Positions 1 through 7,536 of a stretch of DNA of 18,164 nucleotides are shown here, piece after piece. Location of the stretch: the NCBI GenBank assembly GCA_022701925.1, contig JAKONM010000187.1, positions 1 through 18,164 of the forward strand. Direction: 5' to 3'. Under the pieces are notes generated by a model. The model searched no databases. It worked only from the letters and a program-made list of their open reading frames with translations, and was not told the origin of the DNA. The DNA is from Microbacteriaceae bacterium (lineage in GTDB: Bacteria > Actinomycetota > Actinomycetes > Actinomycetales > Microbacteriaceae). The position numbers and the translations under genes were made by a program. Numbering within the stretch: position 1 is the stretch's first letter; each line of letters opens with the position of its first letter.

Positions 1-1013
1 CGACCTCGATCGCCGCGGCCGACCCGCTGGGCCTGGTCGACGTGCGCACCGGCGACTGGGACGACGGCCTGCTGGCCGACGTGGGGCTGACCCGGGAGCA
101 GGTCGGCGACCTGGTGCCGCCCGGCGAGGTGATCGCGCCGCTGACGGCGGACGCCGCCCACGCCCTGGGCCTGCCCGGAGGCACCCCGGTCGTGTCCGGC
201 GCCGGGGACGGCCAGGCGGCCGCGCTGGGCGCGGACGTGACGCAGCCGGGCCGGGCCTGGCTGAACCTCGGCACCGGCCTGGTCGCCGGCTGCTACAGCG
301 ACGAGTACGAGGCGCGGGACGACTACCGCGCCATGACCGGCGCGGTGCCGGGCACCTTCTCGTACGAGGTCTTCATCGGCGCCGGCACCTACATGGTCAC
401 CTGGTTCCTGGACGCCTTCGTGGCCCCGGAGGACCGCGCGCCGGTCGGCGGGGCGACCATCGAGCAGCGGCTGGGCGACGAGGCGGCCGAGGTGCCGATC
501 GGCGCCGACGGCCTGCTGGTGGTGCCCTACTGGAACGCGGCGCTCACCCCCTACTGGGACCAGGACGCGCGCGGGGTGATGGTGGGCCTGCACGGCGGCC
601 ACGGCCGCGCGCACGTGTACCGCGCGGTGCTGGAGGGCCTGGCCTACGAGCTGCGGCTGTGCCTGGAGCGCATCGACGCCGCCCTGCCCGTGCCCGTGGA
701 CGCGCTGGTGACGATGGGCGGCGGGGCGCGCAGCCCCTTCTGGTGCCAGCTGATCGCCGACGTGCTGCGCAAGCCGCTGGTGCTGGCGGGGCACGAGGAG
801 AGCACCTGCCTGGGCGCCGCGATGCTGGCCGCGGCCGGCGGCGGCGTGCACCCCGGCATCCGCGCCGCGGCCGCGGCGATGGCGACGACCCGGCAGCGCT
901 ACGAGCCCGACCCCGTCGCCGCCGAGCGCTACGACCGCCTGTACGAGGTCTACACGCAGGTGTACCCCGCGAACCGCGCGCTGTTCCGCCCGCTGACGGA
1001 GGCCGTGCGATGA
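1..1013 (+). CDS. FGGY-family carbohydrate kinase, xylulokinase-like (5' truncated)
   Basis: This is the C-terminal part of a sugar kinase that would phosphorylate a pentose, polyol or related sugar with ATP. The reading frame is open from base 3, so the gene begins outside the window and the first in-window GTG at 42 is not a real start. Two FGGY hallmarks are visible. One is a GAGDGQAAALG phosphate-binding segment followed by LNLGTG. The other is a late MGGGARSPFWCQLIADVL segment followed by ESTCLGAAMLA, typical of the second actin-like domain. The N-terminal domain that would define substrate specificity is missing, so naming the sugar would be guesswork; xylulokinase is the closest match from memory. 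The stop overlaps the next start in an ATGA motif (1010-1013), so it is co-translated with the HAD phosphatase. Confidence 0.9.
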   Translation, partial: TSIAAADPLGLVDVRTGDWDDGLLADVGLTREQVGDLVPPGEVIAPLTADAAHALGLPGGTPVVSGAGDGQAAALGADVTQPGRAWLNLGTGLVAGCYSDEYEARDDYRAMTGAVPGTFSYEVFIGAGTYMVTWFLDAFVAPEDRAPVGGATIEQRLGDEAAEVPIGADGLLVVPYWNAALTPYWDQDARGVMVGLHGGHGRAHVYRAVLEGLAYELRLCLERIDAALPVPVDALVTMGGGARSPFWCQLIADVLRKPLVLAGHEESTCLGAAMLAAAGGGVHPGIRAAAAAMATTRQRYEPDPVAAERYDRLYEVYTQVYPANRALFRPLTEAVR

Positions 1014-1855
1014 CCACCGCCTCCGCCCCGACCGCGCCCGTGATCGCGCCGGACCGGCTGTTCGACACCTACCTGTTCGACCTCGACGGCACCGTCTACC
1101 TGGGAGACGAGCTGCTGCCCGGAGCCCGGTCGCTGCTGACGCACCTGACCGAGCAGGGCCGCCGCACGATCTTCCTGTCGAACAACCCGACCAAGGACCC
1201 CGGGCAGTACGTCGAGAAGCTGACCCGGTTGGGCGTGCCGGTGCGGGAGGACGACGTCGTCAACACCGTGGTGAGCATGGTCGCCTGGCTGCGCCGGACC
1301 CATCCGGGCAAGACCGTGTTCCCCATCGCGGAGGCGCCGCTGATCGCCGCGCTGGACGCCGCCGGCATCCCGCGCAGCGAGGACCCGCGGGAGGTCGACG
1401 TGGTGATCGCCAGCTACGACCGGGCCTTCGACTACCGGAAGCTGCAGATCGCGTTCGACGCGATCTGGCGGCACCGGCGGGCGATCCTGGTCACCACCAA
1501 CCCGGACCGCTACTGCCCGTTCCCGGGCGGTGCGGGCGAGCCGGACGCCGCCGCCGTGGTCGCGGCGATCGAGGCGAGCACCGGCACCACCTGCGTCGCG
1601 AACGCCGGCAAGCCCGACCGGATCATGATCGACACCGTGCTCGAGCGACTGGGCGTCGACGCGGGCGGCTGCGTGATGGTCGGCGACCGGCTCTACACCG
1701 ACATCCGCATGGCGACCAACGCGGGCATGGCCTCCGCGCTGGTGCTGACCGGCGAGACCGACGCCGCGATGCTGGCGGGCGCGCCCCCCTCCGACCGCCC
1801 CACCTACGTGCTCGACCGCATCGACCGGCTGGTGCCCGGGCTGGTGGAGGGCTGA
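1010..1855 (+). CDS. HAD-IIA family hydrolase (NagD-like sugar phosphatase)
   Basis: A 281-residue haloacid-dehalogenase superfamily hydrolase of subclass IIA, which usually dephosphorylates sugar phosphates or nucleotides in the cytoplasm. Motif I is FDLDGT with the nucleophile at Asp24 and the acid/base at Asp26. Motif II is the LSNNPT segment, motif III the Lys in AGKPDR, and motif IV the GDRLYTDI segment. The large cap domain between motifs II and III is the C2 type that defines IIA. The ATG overlaps the kinase stop (ATGA), which makes translational coupling likely and selects this start over the long open frame upstream. Pairing with an FGGY kinase suggests control of a sugar-phosphate pool, but the substrate cannot be read from the sequence. 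Confidence 0.9.
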   Translation: MTTASAPTAPVIAPDRLFDTYLFDLDGTVYLGDELLPGARSLLTHLTEQGRRTIFLSNNPTKDPGQYVEKLTRLGVPVREDDVVNTVVSMVAWLRRTHPGKTVFPIAEAPLIAALDAAGIPRSEDPREVDVVIASYDRAFDYRKLQIAFDAIWRHRRAILVTTNPDRYCPFPGGAGEPDAAAVVAAIEASTGTTCVANAGKPDRIMIDTVLERLGVDAGGCVMVGDRLYTDIRMATNAGMASALVLTGETDAAMLAGAPPSDRPTYVLDRIDRLVPGLVEG

Positions 1856-2018
1856 CGTGGGCGCAGTCGCGGGCGAGAGGCTGCGGTACGGGGACGGAAC
1901 CCTCGCCGACGCCATCGGGACCGTTCGGTTCGTGCTGAGATCGAGCACGGGCACGATGCGCCGGACCGTCGACGAGCACGGCGCCGAGCGCGGGCGCCGA
2001 GGACCACGAGGAGGGCAC

Positions 2019-2696
2019 GTGTTCGAGATCGCAGAGGTGGCGCTGGACCCGCAGCGGCTGGACTACCGGGACGGCTGGGCGCTGCAGCGCCTGCTGCACG
2101 AGCAGGTCGTCGCGGGGACCCGCCCGGACAGCCTGGTGCTGTGCGAGCACGAGAGCGTCTACACCGCCGGCACGCGCACGCAGCCGGAGGACCGGCCGGC
2201 CGGTGACATCCCGGTCGTGGACGTCGACCGCGGTGGTCGCATCACCTGGCACGGCCCCGGCCAGCTGACCGGGTACCCGATCGCGCGCCTGCCCGAGATC
2301 CCGGGCGAGCCGGGCCGGGTCGACGTGGTCGCCTTCGTGCGCGACCTGGAGACGATGATGATCGAGGTCGCCGCAGAGGTCGGCGTCACCGGCGAGCGCG
2401 TCGAGGGGCGCAGCGGCGTGTGGGTGCACGGCGACGCGGGCTGGGAGAAGATCGGCGCCATCGGGCTGCGGGTCGCCCAGGGCGTCACGATGCACGGGTT
2501 CGCGCTGAACTGCAGCAACGAGCTGGAGCCGTACCGAGCGATCGTGCCCTGCGGCATCCGTGACGCGGGGGTGACGACGCTGAGCCGGCTGACCGGCAGG
2601 CGCATCACCCCCTCCGACGTCGCACCGCTGGTGCTCGAGCACCTGCGCGTCGGCGCCTCCCGCACCGCGGCGCTGCAGGGCGCGGTGGCCGCATGA
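2019..2696 (+). CDS. lipB: Lipoyl(octanoyl) transferase LipB
   Basis: A 225-residue octanoyltransferase that moves octanoate from acyl carrier protein to the lipoyl domains of 2-oxoacid dehydrogenases and glycine cleavage H protein. Signatures are RGGRITWHGPGQLTGYPI (about residues 71-88), the catalytic lysine in EKIGAIGLRV (Lys144) and the catalytic cysteine in IVPCGI (Cys178), all in the family order. The GTG start at 2019 is chosen because GAGGAGGG lies at 2008-2015 just upstream and because the protein then begins where other LipB proteins do. The frame stays open further upstream to 1857, but that stretch looks non-coding. The stop overlaps lipA in ATGA. The 163 bases before it hold a small hairpin (CGTGCT/AGCACG, 1931-1949) and no promoter I can defend. 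Confidence 0.95.
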   Translation: MFEIAEVALDPQRLDYRDGWALQRLLHEQVVAGTRPDSLVLCEHESVYTAGTRTQPEDRPAGDIPVVDVDRGGRITWHGPGQLTGYPIARLPEIPGEPGRVDVVAFVRDLETMMIEVAAEVGVTGERVEGRSGVWVHGDAGWEKIGAIGLRVAQGVTMHGFALNCSNELEPYRAIVPCGIRDAGVTTLSRLTGRRITPSDVAPLVLEHLRVGASRTAALQGAVAA

Positions 2697-3709
2697 GCGC
2701 CGCCCGCCTGCCCTCCACCGGCACGACGCCCGAGATGCAGGGCCGCAGGCTGCTGCGCCTGGAGGCGCGCAACGCGTCGGTGCCGATCGAGAAGAAGCCG
2801 GAGTGGATCCGGAACACGCTGAAGCAGGGTCCCGAGTACAAGCAGCTGCGCTCCCTGGTGGTCGAGGAGGGCCTGCACACGGTCTGCCAGGAGGCCGGTT
2901 GCCCGAACATCTCCGAGTGCTGGGAGGACCGCGAGGCGACCTTCCTGATCGGCGGCTCGCAGTGCACCCGCCGCTGCGACTTCTGCCAGATCGACACCGG
3001 CAAGCCGGCGGACTACGACACGGACGAGCCGCGCCGCGTCGCCGAGTCCGTGACCCGGATGCAGCTGCGCTACGCCACCGTGACCGGCGTCGCGCGCGAC
3101 GACCTGCCCGACGAGGGCGCGTGGCTGCACGCGGAGACCGTGCGCGCGATCCACGCGGCGAACCCCGGCACGGGCGTCGAGATCCTGGCCACCGACTTCT
3201 CCGGGGACCCGGACCTGCTGCGGGTCGTGTTCGAGTCGCAGCCGGAGGTGTTCGCGCACAACGTCGAGACGGTGCCGCGCATCTTCAAGCGCATCCGCCC
3301 GGCGTTCCGCTACGAGCGGTCGCTCGACGTGCTGACGCAGGCCCGCGACTTCGGCCTGGTGACGAAGAGCAACCTGATCCTCGGCATGGGCGAGACGCCG
3401 CACGAGGTGCTGACGGCGCTGGAGGACCTGCACGCGGCGGGCACCGACATCATCACGCTGACCCAGTACCTGCGGCCGACGCCGCGGCACCACCCGGTGG
3501 ACCGGTGGGTCACGCCGACCGAGTTCGAGGACTTCAAGACGGCGGCGGAGGAGATCGGCTTCCTGGGCGTGCTGGCCGGCCCCCTGGTGCGCAGCAGCTA
3601 TCGCGCCGGCCGCCTCTACGCGCAGACCATGCAGCGGCACGGGCGTCCGCTGCCCGACCACCTGGCCCACCTGGCCGACGAGGCGCTGGGCTTCGCCCAG
3701 GCCGTCTGA
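2693..3709 (+). CDS. lipA: Lipoyl synthase LipA
   Basis: A 338-residue radical-SAM enzyme that inserts two sulfurs into the octanoyl chain to make lipoate on target proteins. The auxiliary 4Fe-4S cluster, which is consumed as sulfur donor, is marked by Cys65, Cys70 and Cys76 (CX4CX5C). The catalytic radical-SAM cluster is marked by Cys91, Cys95 and Cys98 in CTRRCDFC. The conserved C-terminal RSSY segment (about residues 300-303), whose serine ligates the auxiliary cluster, is present. Length and motif order are normal. The start ATG overlaps the lipB stop, so the two enzymes of the pathway are translationally coupled. A thioesterase gene follows 12 bases later. Confidence 0.97.
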   Translation: MSAARLPSTGTTPEMQGRRLLRLEARNASVPIEKKPEWIRNTLKQGPEYKQLRSLVVEEGLHTVCQEAGCPNISECWEDREATFLIGGSQCTRRCDFCQIDTGKPADYDTDEPRRVAESVTRMQLRYATVTGVARDDLPDEGAWLHAETVRAIHAANPGTGVEILATDFSGDPDLLRVVFESQPEVFAHNVETVPRIFKRIRPAFRYERSLDVLTQARDFGLVTKSNLILGMGETPHEVLTALEDLHAAGTDIITLTQYLRPTPRHHPVDRWVTPTEFEDFKTAAEEIGFLGVLAGPLVRSSYRAGRLYAQTMQRHGRPLPDHLAHLADEALGFAQAV

Positions 3710-3721
3710 GAGGAACCGGCG

Positions 3722-4177
3722 ATGGGCGTCAGCGACGCGGTCGGGCCGGCCGAGCGGCAGCCGGCCCCGCCCGCGGAGCCGCCCATGGCCTTCCTCACCC
3801 GCAAGTGGGTGCGGCCCGAGGACCTGAACGCCCACGGCACCCTGTTCGGCGGCAGCCTGCTCGGCTGGATCGACGACGAGGCCGTGGTGGTCGCGACGCT
3901 GCAGCTGGGCGTGACGCACGTGGTCACGCGCTACATGTCGGAGATCAGCTTCGTCTCCAGCGCGCGCCTGGGCGACATCGTCGAGATCGGGCTGGTGACC
4001 ACCGGCTTCGGGCGCACCTCCCTCTCGATGCGGGCGGAGGTGCGGAACATCAACACCGGGCGCAGCGTGCTGACGATCGACCGGCTGGTGTTCGTGTCGC
4101 TGGACGAGACGGGGGCGCTGCTCCCCCACGGGCAGACCACGGTGACGACGACCCGCGAGCGCCTCGATCGCCGGTGA
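3722..4177 (+). CDS. Acyl-CoA thioesterase, hotdog fold (YciA-like)
   Basis: A 151-residue single-hotdog acyl-CoA thioesterase. After a short Pro/Ala-rich N-terminus, the core starts at MAFLTRKWVRPEDLNAHGTL. The N-HGTLFGGSLLGWIDDEA segment is the family signature, with the Asn/His region and the helix carrying the catalytic acidic residue. The ATG at 3722 follows an AGAGGA Shine-Dalgarno at suitable spacing; an internal ATG at 3785 would remove only the poorly conserved N-terminus. It lies 12 bases downstream of lipA, so it is probably in the lipBA transcription unit. A link to acyl-chain supply is an inference from position only. The gene ends just before the hairpin at 4197-4246. Confidence 0.88.
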   Translation: MGVSDAVGPAERQPAPPAEPPMAFLTRKWVRPEDLNAHGTLFGGSLLGWIDDEAVVVATLQLGVTHVVTRYMSEISFVSSARLGDIVEIGLVTTGFGRTSLSMRAEVRNINTGRSVLTIDRLVFVSLDETGALLPHGQTTVTTTRERLDRR

Positions 4178-4196
4178 CGTCCCCGCCCCGGGGGTG

Positions 4197-4246
4197 TTGC
4201 CGCTTCGGTGACGGTTCGAGGCCCGCGACCGTCACCGGAGCGGCAA
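4197..4246. terminator. 19-bp hairpin between convergent genes, probable bidirectional terminator
   Basis: The arms at 4197-4215 and 4228-4246 pair over 19 positions with a single T/G wobble, around a 12-base loop. The hairpin lies between the thioesterase stop (4177) and the stop of the convergent gene (4254). After one mismatch the pairing continues for two more bases (4194-4195 with 4248-4249). There is no T-run on either side, as is common for GC-rich actinobacterial terminators. Confidence 0.8.
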
Positions 4247-4253
4247 GACCGTC

Positions 4254-4883
4254 TCAGTCGAGGGCGCCGTCGCGCTCCAGGCGGGCGCTGGCGCCCAGCT
4301 CGTCGGCCAGGGCGAGCAGGCGGGAGGAGCGGCGAGTCAGCACCCCGGCCCGCTCCGGCTCGGTCGGGTCGGCGTCGTCGGCCAGGTCGACGGTGCCGTC
4401 GGCGGTGACGCGGCAGAAGGCCGAAGCGCGTTCGAGGGCTGCGGCGAGGTCGCCCTCGAAGACGCCGCGCAGGATCTCGTCCGCGAGCGCCAGCAGCTCG
4501 GCCGGGCCCGCCGGGTCCGGGGCGCCCGCGACCACCGGATCGATGGAGCGCAGCCGGGCGACCCCGCGCGCGAACGCCAGGGTCACCTGCTCGCCGTCGC
4601 GCCGCACCATCTCGCGCAGCAGGTAGAGGCGCCACAGCGCGCCCGGCAGGCTGAGCGGCGCGGCCCGCGACCACAGCTCGGCGACCGCGTCGATGCCCTC
4701 CCGCTCGGCGAAGGCGACCAGCCGCTCCACGACCTCCGGGTCGGGGTGCGCGCGCACCCGGCTGACCAGCGCCTGCGCGGTCTCGTGGGCGTTGCGCACG
4801 ATCACGGCGGGGTCGTCGCCGCCCTGCACGTGCTCGAAGTGCTCGACCGGCACACGGACGGGGCGGTGGAAGCGATCGGGCAC
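4254..4883 (-). CDS. Conserved actinobacterial protein, sometimes labelled 'DNA-directed RNA polymerase subunit beta'
   Basis: A 209-residue, mostly helical soluble protein with no signal peptide or membrane segment. It begins with a VPVEHFEHVQ segment and contains a central DPEVVERLVAFAEREGIDAVAELWSRA segment followed by LPGALWRLYLLREMV. I recall this pattern from actinobacterial proteins carried in databases as a polymerase beta subunit. That label is not supported here, since no polymerase motif is visible, so the function is unknown. The GTG start has no clear Shine-Dalgarno. Instead a TACCCT box (4890-4895 read on the minus strand) ends six bases before it, which fits a leaderless mRNA starting at the GTG. 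Confidence 0.8.
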   Translation of the reverse strand: MPDRFHRPVRVPVEHFEHVQGGDDPAVIVRNAHETAQALVSRVRAHPDPEVVERLVAFAEREGIDAVAELWSRAAPLSLPGALWRLYLLREMVRRDGEQVTLAFARGVARLRSIDPVVAGAPDPAGPAELLALADEILRGVFEGDLAAALERASAFCRVTADGTVDLADDADPTEPERAGVLTRRSSRLLALADELGASARLERDGALD

Positions 4884-4889
4884 GCGACG

Positions 4890-4895
4890 AGGGTA
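4890..4895 (-). promoter_or_regulatory. Candidate -10 box (TACCCT) for a leaderless transcript
   Basis: Read on the minus strand, TACCCT matches the actinobacterial TANNNT -10 consensus. Its last base is separated by six bases from the G of the GTG start at 4883, which puts the expected transcription start at the start codon. No convincing -35 is visible. Confidence 0.45.
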
Positions 4896-4973
4896 CGAGC
4901 GCCGCTTCCGGCCGCATCCAGGGTTCGCGGTCGGCGCACGGGCCGGCGCCCGGGCGCGCCCTCGGTCGAGCGG

Positions 4974-5597
4974 TCAGAAGCGGTCGGCCATCGCCCTCGC
5001 CTGCGCGCGACCCCACTCGATCGCGGGACCGGCCAGGTCGTCCCAGGTGTGCTCGACCACCAGCGTGCGCACCTCCCTCACCCCGATCAGCCGCAGCCAG
5101 AACTCGATGTAGGACGACTGGTGGTCGAACTGCTCGGGCGGCCGCCCGCCCCACTCCGGGTACGCCTGACCCCGCACCAGCAGCGCCAGGCCCAGCGGCA
5201 CGTCGAGCGCGGGACCGATCGTGTCGCCCTCGACCGTGAACAGCAGGCCGCGGTGGGTGACCAGGTCGATCAGCTGCTTCAGCTTGTACGGGTAGGCCCA
5301 GTTCCACATCGGCACCCCGATCACGATGCGGTCGGCCGCCGCGAACCGGGCGGCGAGCCGCTCGATGGCGCCCCATGCCGCCGCCTCCGCCTCGTCGAGC
5401 TCGCGCCCCCTGGTGGCCTTGTACTTGGCGGTCGAGGCGACCAGGTCGAACTCGGGCAGGTCCTCGTGCCAGACGTCCAGCACGTCGACCTCGACGTCGG
5501 GGTGCCGCTCCCGCAGCCGCTCCAGGAAGGCGTCGGCGATCGCGACGGAGGCCGAGCCGTCGCCGCGGGGCGAGGAGACGATGTTGAGGACGCGCAC
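4974..5597 (-). CDS. FMN-dependent NADH-azoreductase / NAD(P)H:quinone oxidoreductase family protein
   Basis: A 207-residue flavodoxin-like oxidoreductase expected to use FMN and NAD(P)H for two-electron reduction of quinones or azo compounds in the cytoplasm. The N-terminal beta strand and phosphate loop (VLNIVSSPRGDGSAS) bind FMN phosphate. The PMWNWAYPYKLKQLID segment corresponds to the AzoR PMYNF-type isoalloxazine loop and following helix. Length fits AzoR (about 200 residues). The GTG at 5597 was chosen because it places the first strand at the N-terminus; the frame stays open far upstream, but that sequence looks non-coding. The Shine-Dalgarno is weak. The gene may help against electrophile or quinone stress, in keeping with the detoxification genes further right, but it is not in an operon with them. 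Confidence 0.85.
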   Translation of the reverse strand: MRVLNIVSSPRGDGSASVAIADAFLERLRERHPDVEVDVLDVWHEDLPEFDLVASTAKYKATRGRELDEAEAAAWGAIERLAARFAAADRIVIGVPMWNWAYPYKLKQLIDLVTHRGLLFTVEGDTIGPALDVPLGLALLVRGQAYPEWGGRPPEQFDHQSSYIEFWLRLIGVREVRTLVVEHTWDDLAGPAIEWGRAQARAMADRF

Positions 5598-5816
5598 AGC
5601 GATGATCGTCCCGATCCCCGCCCGCGCATCGGGTGGACCCGTGCGGGCACCGGCGCGACGGCGGGCGTCGCCGCCGAGTGTTCCTTGCAGAACTCGTGCA
5701 TGCCCGTGAAGATGGGCGTCGACGACGCCCCGGACCCCGGTTTCGTCCACCTTCTCGCGCGGGTGGACCGGCTGCCACGGGGGCCACTTCGAGCGAACCG
5801 CACGGAGAGGCCCCGC
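5598..5816. other. Divergent intergenic region with no recognised element
   Basis: This 219-base stretch separates the azoreductase-like gene from the small plus-strand gene. It must carry their promoters, but I see no clear -35/-10 pair. A short GTTC/GAAC inverted repeat occurs at 5680-5693. The plus frame of the small gene is open throughout, yet no Shine-Dalgarno or conserved sequence supports an upstream start. Confidence 0.4.
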
Positions 5817-5966
5817 ATGTCGAATCAGCCGTCCCGCGACGTGATCGCGTCGATCGCCGCCCTGCTCGACCGCTCTGCGGCCGACCACGCCCACACCGGC
5901 GACGACCGCCTGGCCGTGCGGCTGCGCCAGCACGCGAGCGCGGTTCGGGACCTGCGCGAGCGCTGA
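5817..5966 (+). CDS. Small hypothetical protein (49 aa)
   Basis: A 49-residue protein beginning MSNQPSRDVIASIAALLDR and ending in RQHASAVRDLRER. It looks like two amphipathic helices joined by a polar DHAHTGDDRL turn, with no cysteines, signal peptide or membrane segment. A good Shine-Dalgarno (GGAGAGG, about 5805-5811) precedes the ATG at 5817. I do not recognise the family. It is flanked by a divergent azoreductase-like gene and a convergent regulatory operon, so it is transcribed alone. The Shine-Dalgarno and helical composition make it more likely real than chance, but an open frame in GC-rich DNA is weak evidence. Confidence 0.5.
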   Translation: MSNQPSRDVIASIAALLDRSAADHAHTGDDRLAVRLRQHASAVRDLRER

Positions 5967-6024
5967 GGCGCGAGGGGCGGGACCGCGTCGTCGACGCACC
6001 GCCACCGCGCGGCGTCCCCGGCGC

Positions 6025-6738
6025 TCAGAACAGCAGGGTGCGGTGCACGACCCGGACTGCGACGTCAGCCAGCTGCAGCTGGTTGTTCCGCGCGTACCGC
6101 CGCAGCAGCTGGAACGCCAGCTCGGGCGTGACGCCGTGCTGGTGCGCCAGGACGCCCTTGGCCTGCTCGATCACCACCCGCGAGTTCAACGCGAGCTGCA
6201 GCTGCTGCCGCAGCAGGTCGCTGGCCCGGAACGACCGCTCGTGCAGGATGCCGATCGTGGCGACGTCCGCCAGCGCCTGCGCGGCGCGGACGTCCCGTGC
6301 CGCCAGGCCGTCCACCCGGCGCCCGAAGAGGTTCAGGGTCCCGATCACCTCGGTGCGGAGGCGGAGCGGGATGGCGTAGACCGAGGCGAAGCCCTGCGCC
6401 AGCGCCGCGTCGCGGAACCCCCTCCAGGCCTCCGTGCCGACCCCCGCGAGGTCGGGCACGGCCACCGGCTCGCCCGTCTGGAAGCTCTCGATGCACGGGC
6501 CGCTCTCGGCCGACAGCTGGATGGTCTCGACGAGCGCGGTCGACTCGCTGGTCGAGGTCACGAGCTCCAGGTCGCCGCTCGTGTCGGCCAGCAGCAGGCC
6601 GGCCTCCGCGACGTCGAGGGTGCGCTGGCACGTCTCCACGAGCAGCTGCAGCAGATCGACCACGTCGTAGCCGGTCACCAGGGTGTCCGCCAGTGATGCG
6701 AACGCGTCGAAGAGCGCCTCGTCGCGGGCCGCGGTCAT
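6025..6738 (-). CDS. GAF-ANTAR domain protein (predicted RNA-binding antiterminator), distal
   Basis: A 237-residue regulator with an N-terminal GAF sensor domain (about residues 15-165) and a C-terminal ANTAR domain (about residues 180-233). The ANTAR helices show RVVIEQAKGVLAHQHGVTPE followed by AFQLLRRYARNN and the closing ADVAVRVV, matching the family consensus including the Ala-Lys-Gly of helix 1. ANTAR proteins bind paired RNA hairpins with six-base loops and prevent termination. The GAF domain presumably senses a small ligand or redox state and controls dimerisation. Its ATG overlaps the stop of the upstream GAF-ANTAR gene by four bases (6735-6738), so the two are translationally coupled. 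No RNA target is visible in this window. Confidence 0.88.
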   Translation of the reverse strand: MTAARDEALFDAFASLADTLVTGYDVVDLLQLLVETCQRTLDVAEAGLLLADTSGDLELVTSTSESTALVETIQLSAESGPCIESFQTGEPVAVPDLAGVGTEAWRGFRDAALAQGFASVYAIPLRLRTEVIGTLNLFGRRVDGLAARDVRAAQALADVATIGILHERSFRASDLLRQQLQLALNSRVVIEQAKGVLAHQHGVTPELAFQLLRRYARNNQLQLADVAVRVVHRTLLF

Positions 6739-7505
6739 CGCTCGTCCTCGATCATGTTCTCCCTGACCTCGAACCGCCTGGAGCCGTTCAGGATGTCCTG
6801 ACCGACCTCGCGCATGGAGCGGTCCGTCGAGAACGCCATCCCCTGGATGAGCAGGGTCGCCTCGTCGACGGAGACCCCGAGCTGCCCGACCACGAACCCG
6901 GTCGCCTGGTGCACGATGCGCCGGGAGAACGGGGAGTCGTCCCGCGGCGGCTCGCGGTCCACGACCCGGACCAGTGCACGGCGCAGCACATGCCGTCCCA
7001 GCACCTCCGCGATCGCTGCGGCCTGCCGGGTCTCCACGTCGTCCAGCTCGTAGGGCTCGACGTGGTACAGATCGAGCGCCCCCATCGCCAGGCTCCCCAC
7101 GAGCATCGGGAACGCGTGCACGGCCCCGATCGGCTCCGACCGCAGCATGGCCTCGAGCGCCGGCCACCGGGCGGGCGCTGCGCGCAGATCCGGCAGCGAC
7201 ACCGGGGCCCCGGTGGAGACCGCGTCCCAGCAGGGACCCTCGCCCAGGTCGAACTGCGCCTCGTCCAGCCGGGCGACGCTGCGGTCGCTGGCGGAGATGG
7301 TCTCCTCGGCCAGGAAGCCCATCGTCGACACCGACGCCCCGGTCACGCGCACGACCTCCAGGATCACACCGGCGAGGTCGGCGTCGGCTCCGGAGTAGTC
7401 CCGCAGCAGGCGGATGGCGTCGTCGAAGTCGTCAGCCACCTGCACGACCGTCAGCGGCGCCCGACGACGCCCCCTGCCAGCCGCACCCGTCCATGACCCC
7501 ATCAT
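6735..7505 (-). CDS. GAF-ANTAR domain protein, proximal
   Basis: A second GAF-ANTAR protein of about 256 residues. The GAF domain includes the LGEGPCWDAVSTGAPVSLPD segment typical of actinobacterial members. The C-terminal ANTAR domain reads RRIVHQATGFVVGQLGVSVDE and then MREVGQDILNG. Helix 1 has Ala-Thr-Gly where its neighbour has Ala-Lys-Gly, so its RNA contacts may differ. The start is uncertain: ATG at 7505 or 7502 (an AGGG lies six bases before 7502), or GTG at 7532 just after the AraC stop at 7537. All choices leave the domains intact. It sits directly between the AraC-type gene and the distal GAF-ANTAR gene in one minus-strand operon. Confidence 0.85.
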   Translation of the reverse strand: MMGSWTGAAGRGRRRAPLTVVQVADDFDDAIRLLRDYSGADADLAGVILEVVRVTGASVSTMGFLAEETISASDRSVARLDEAQFDLGEGPCWDAVSTGAPVSLPDLRAAPARWPALEAMLRSEPIGAVHAFPMLVGSLAMGALDLYHVEPYELDDVETRQAAAIAEVLGRHVLRRALVRVVDREPPRDDSPFSRRIVHQATGFVVGQLGVSVDEATLLIQGMAFSTDRSMREVGQDILNGSRRFEVRENMIEDER

Positions 7506-7536
7506 GGTCCCTGCCCACCCGATCCGGCGCACCGGC

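Noticed and set aside
1931..1949. CGTGCT/AGCACG hairpin before lipB, considered as a terminator or regulatory leader
   Set aside because: Only six pairs, no T-run, and no link to a known lipB regulator.
1857..2018. Longer lipB reading frame starting at GTG 1857
   Set aside because: The extra 54 residues are unlike LipB N-termini and the best Shine-Dalgarno is at 2008-2015.
4946..4957. Perfect 12-base palindrome GCGCCCGGGCGC downstream of the azoreductase-like gene, considered as its terminator
   Set aside because: Self-complementary without a loop, giving at most a 4-bp stem; expected by chance at this GC content.
5680..5693. GTTC-N6-GAAC inverted repeat upstream of the small plus-strand gene, considered as an operator
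   Set aside because: Four-base arms only; too short to separate from chance.
5985..5997. GCGTCGTCGACGC palindrome between the small gene and the GAF-ANTAR gene, considered as terminator or ANTAR RNA target
   Set aside because: Five-base stem with a three-base loop, without the paired six-base loops that ANTAR proteins recognise.
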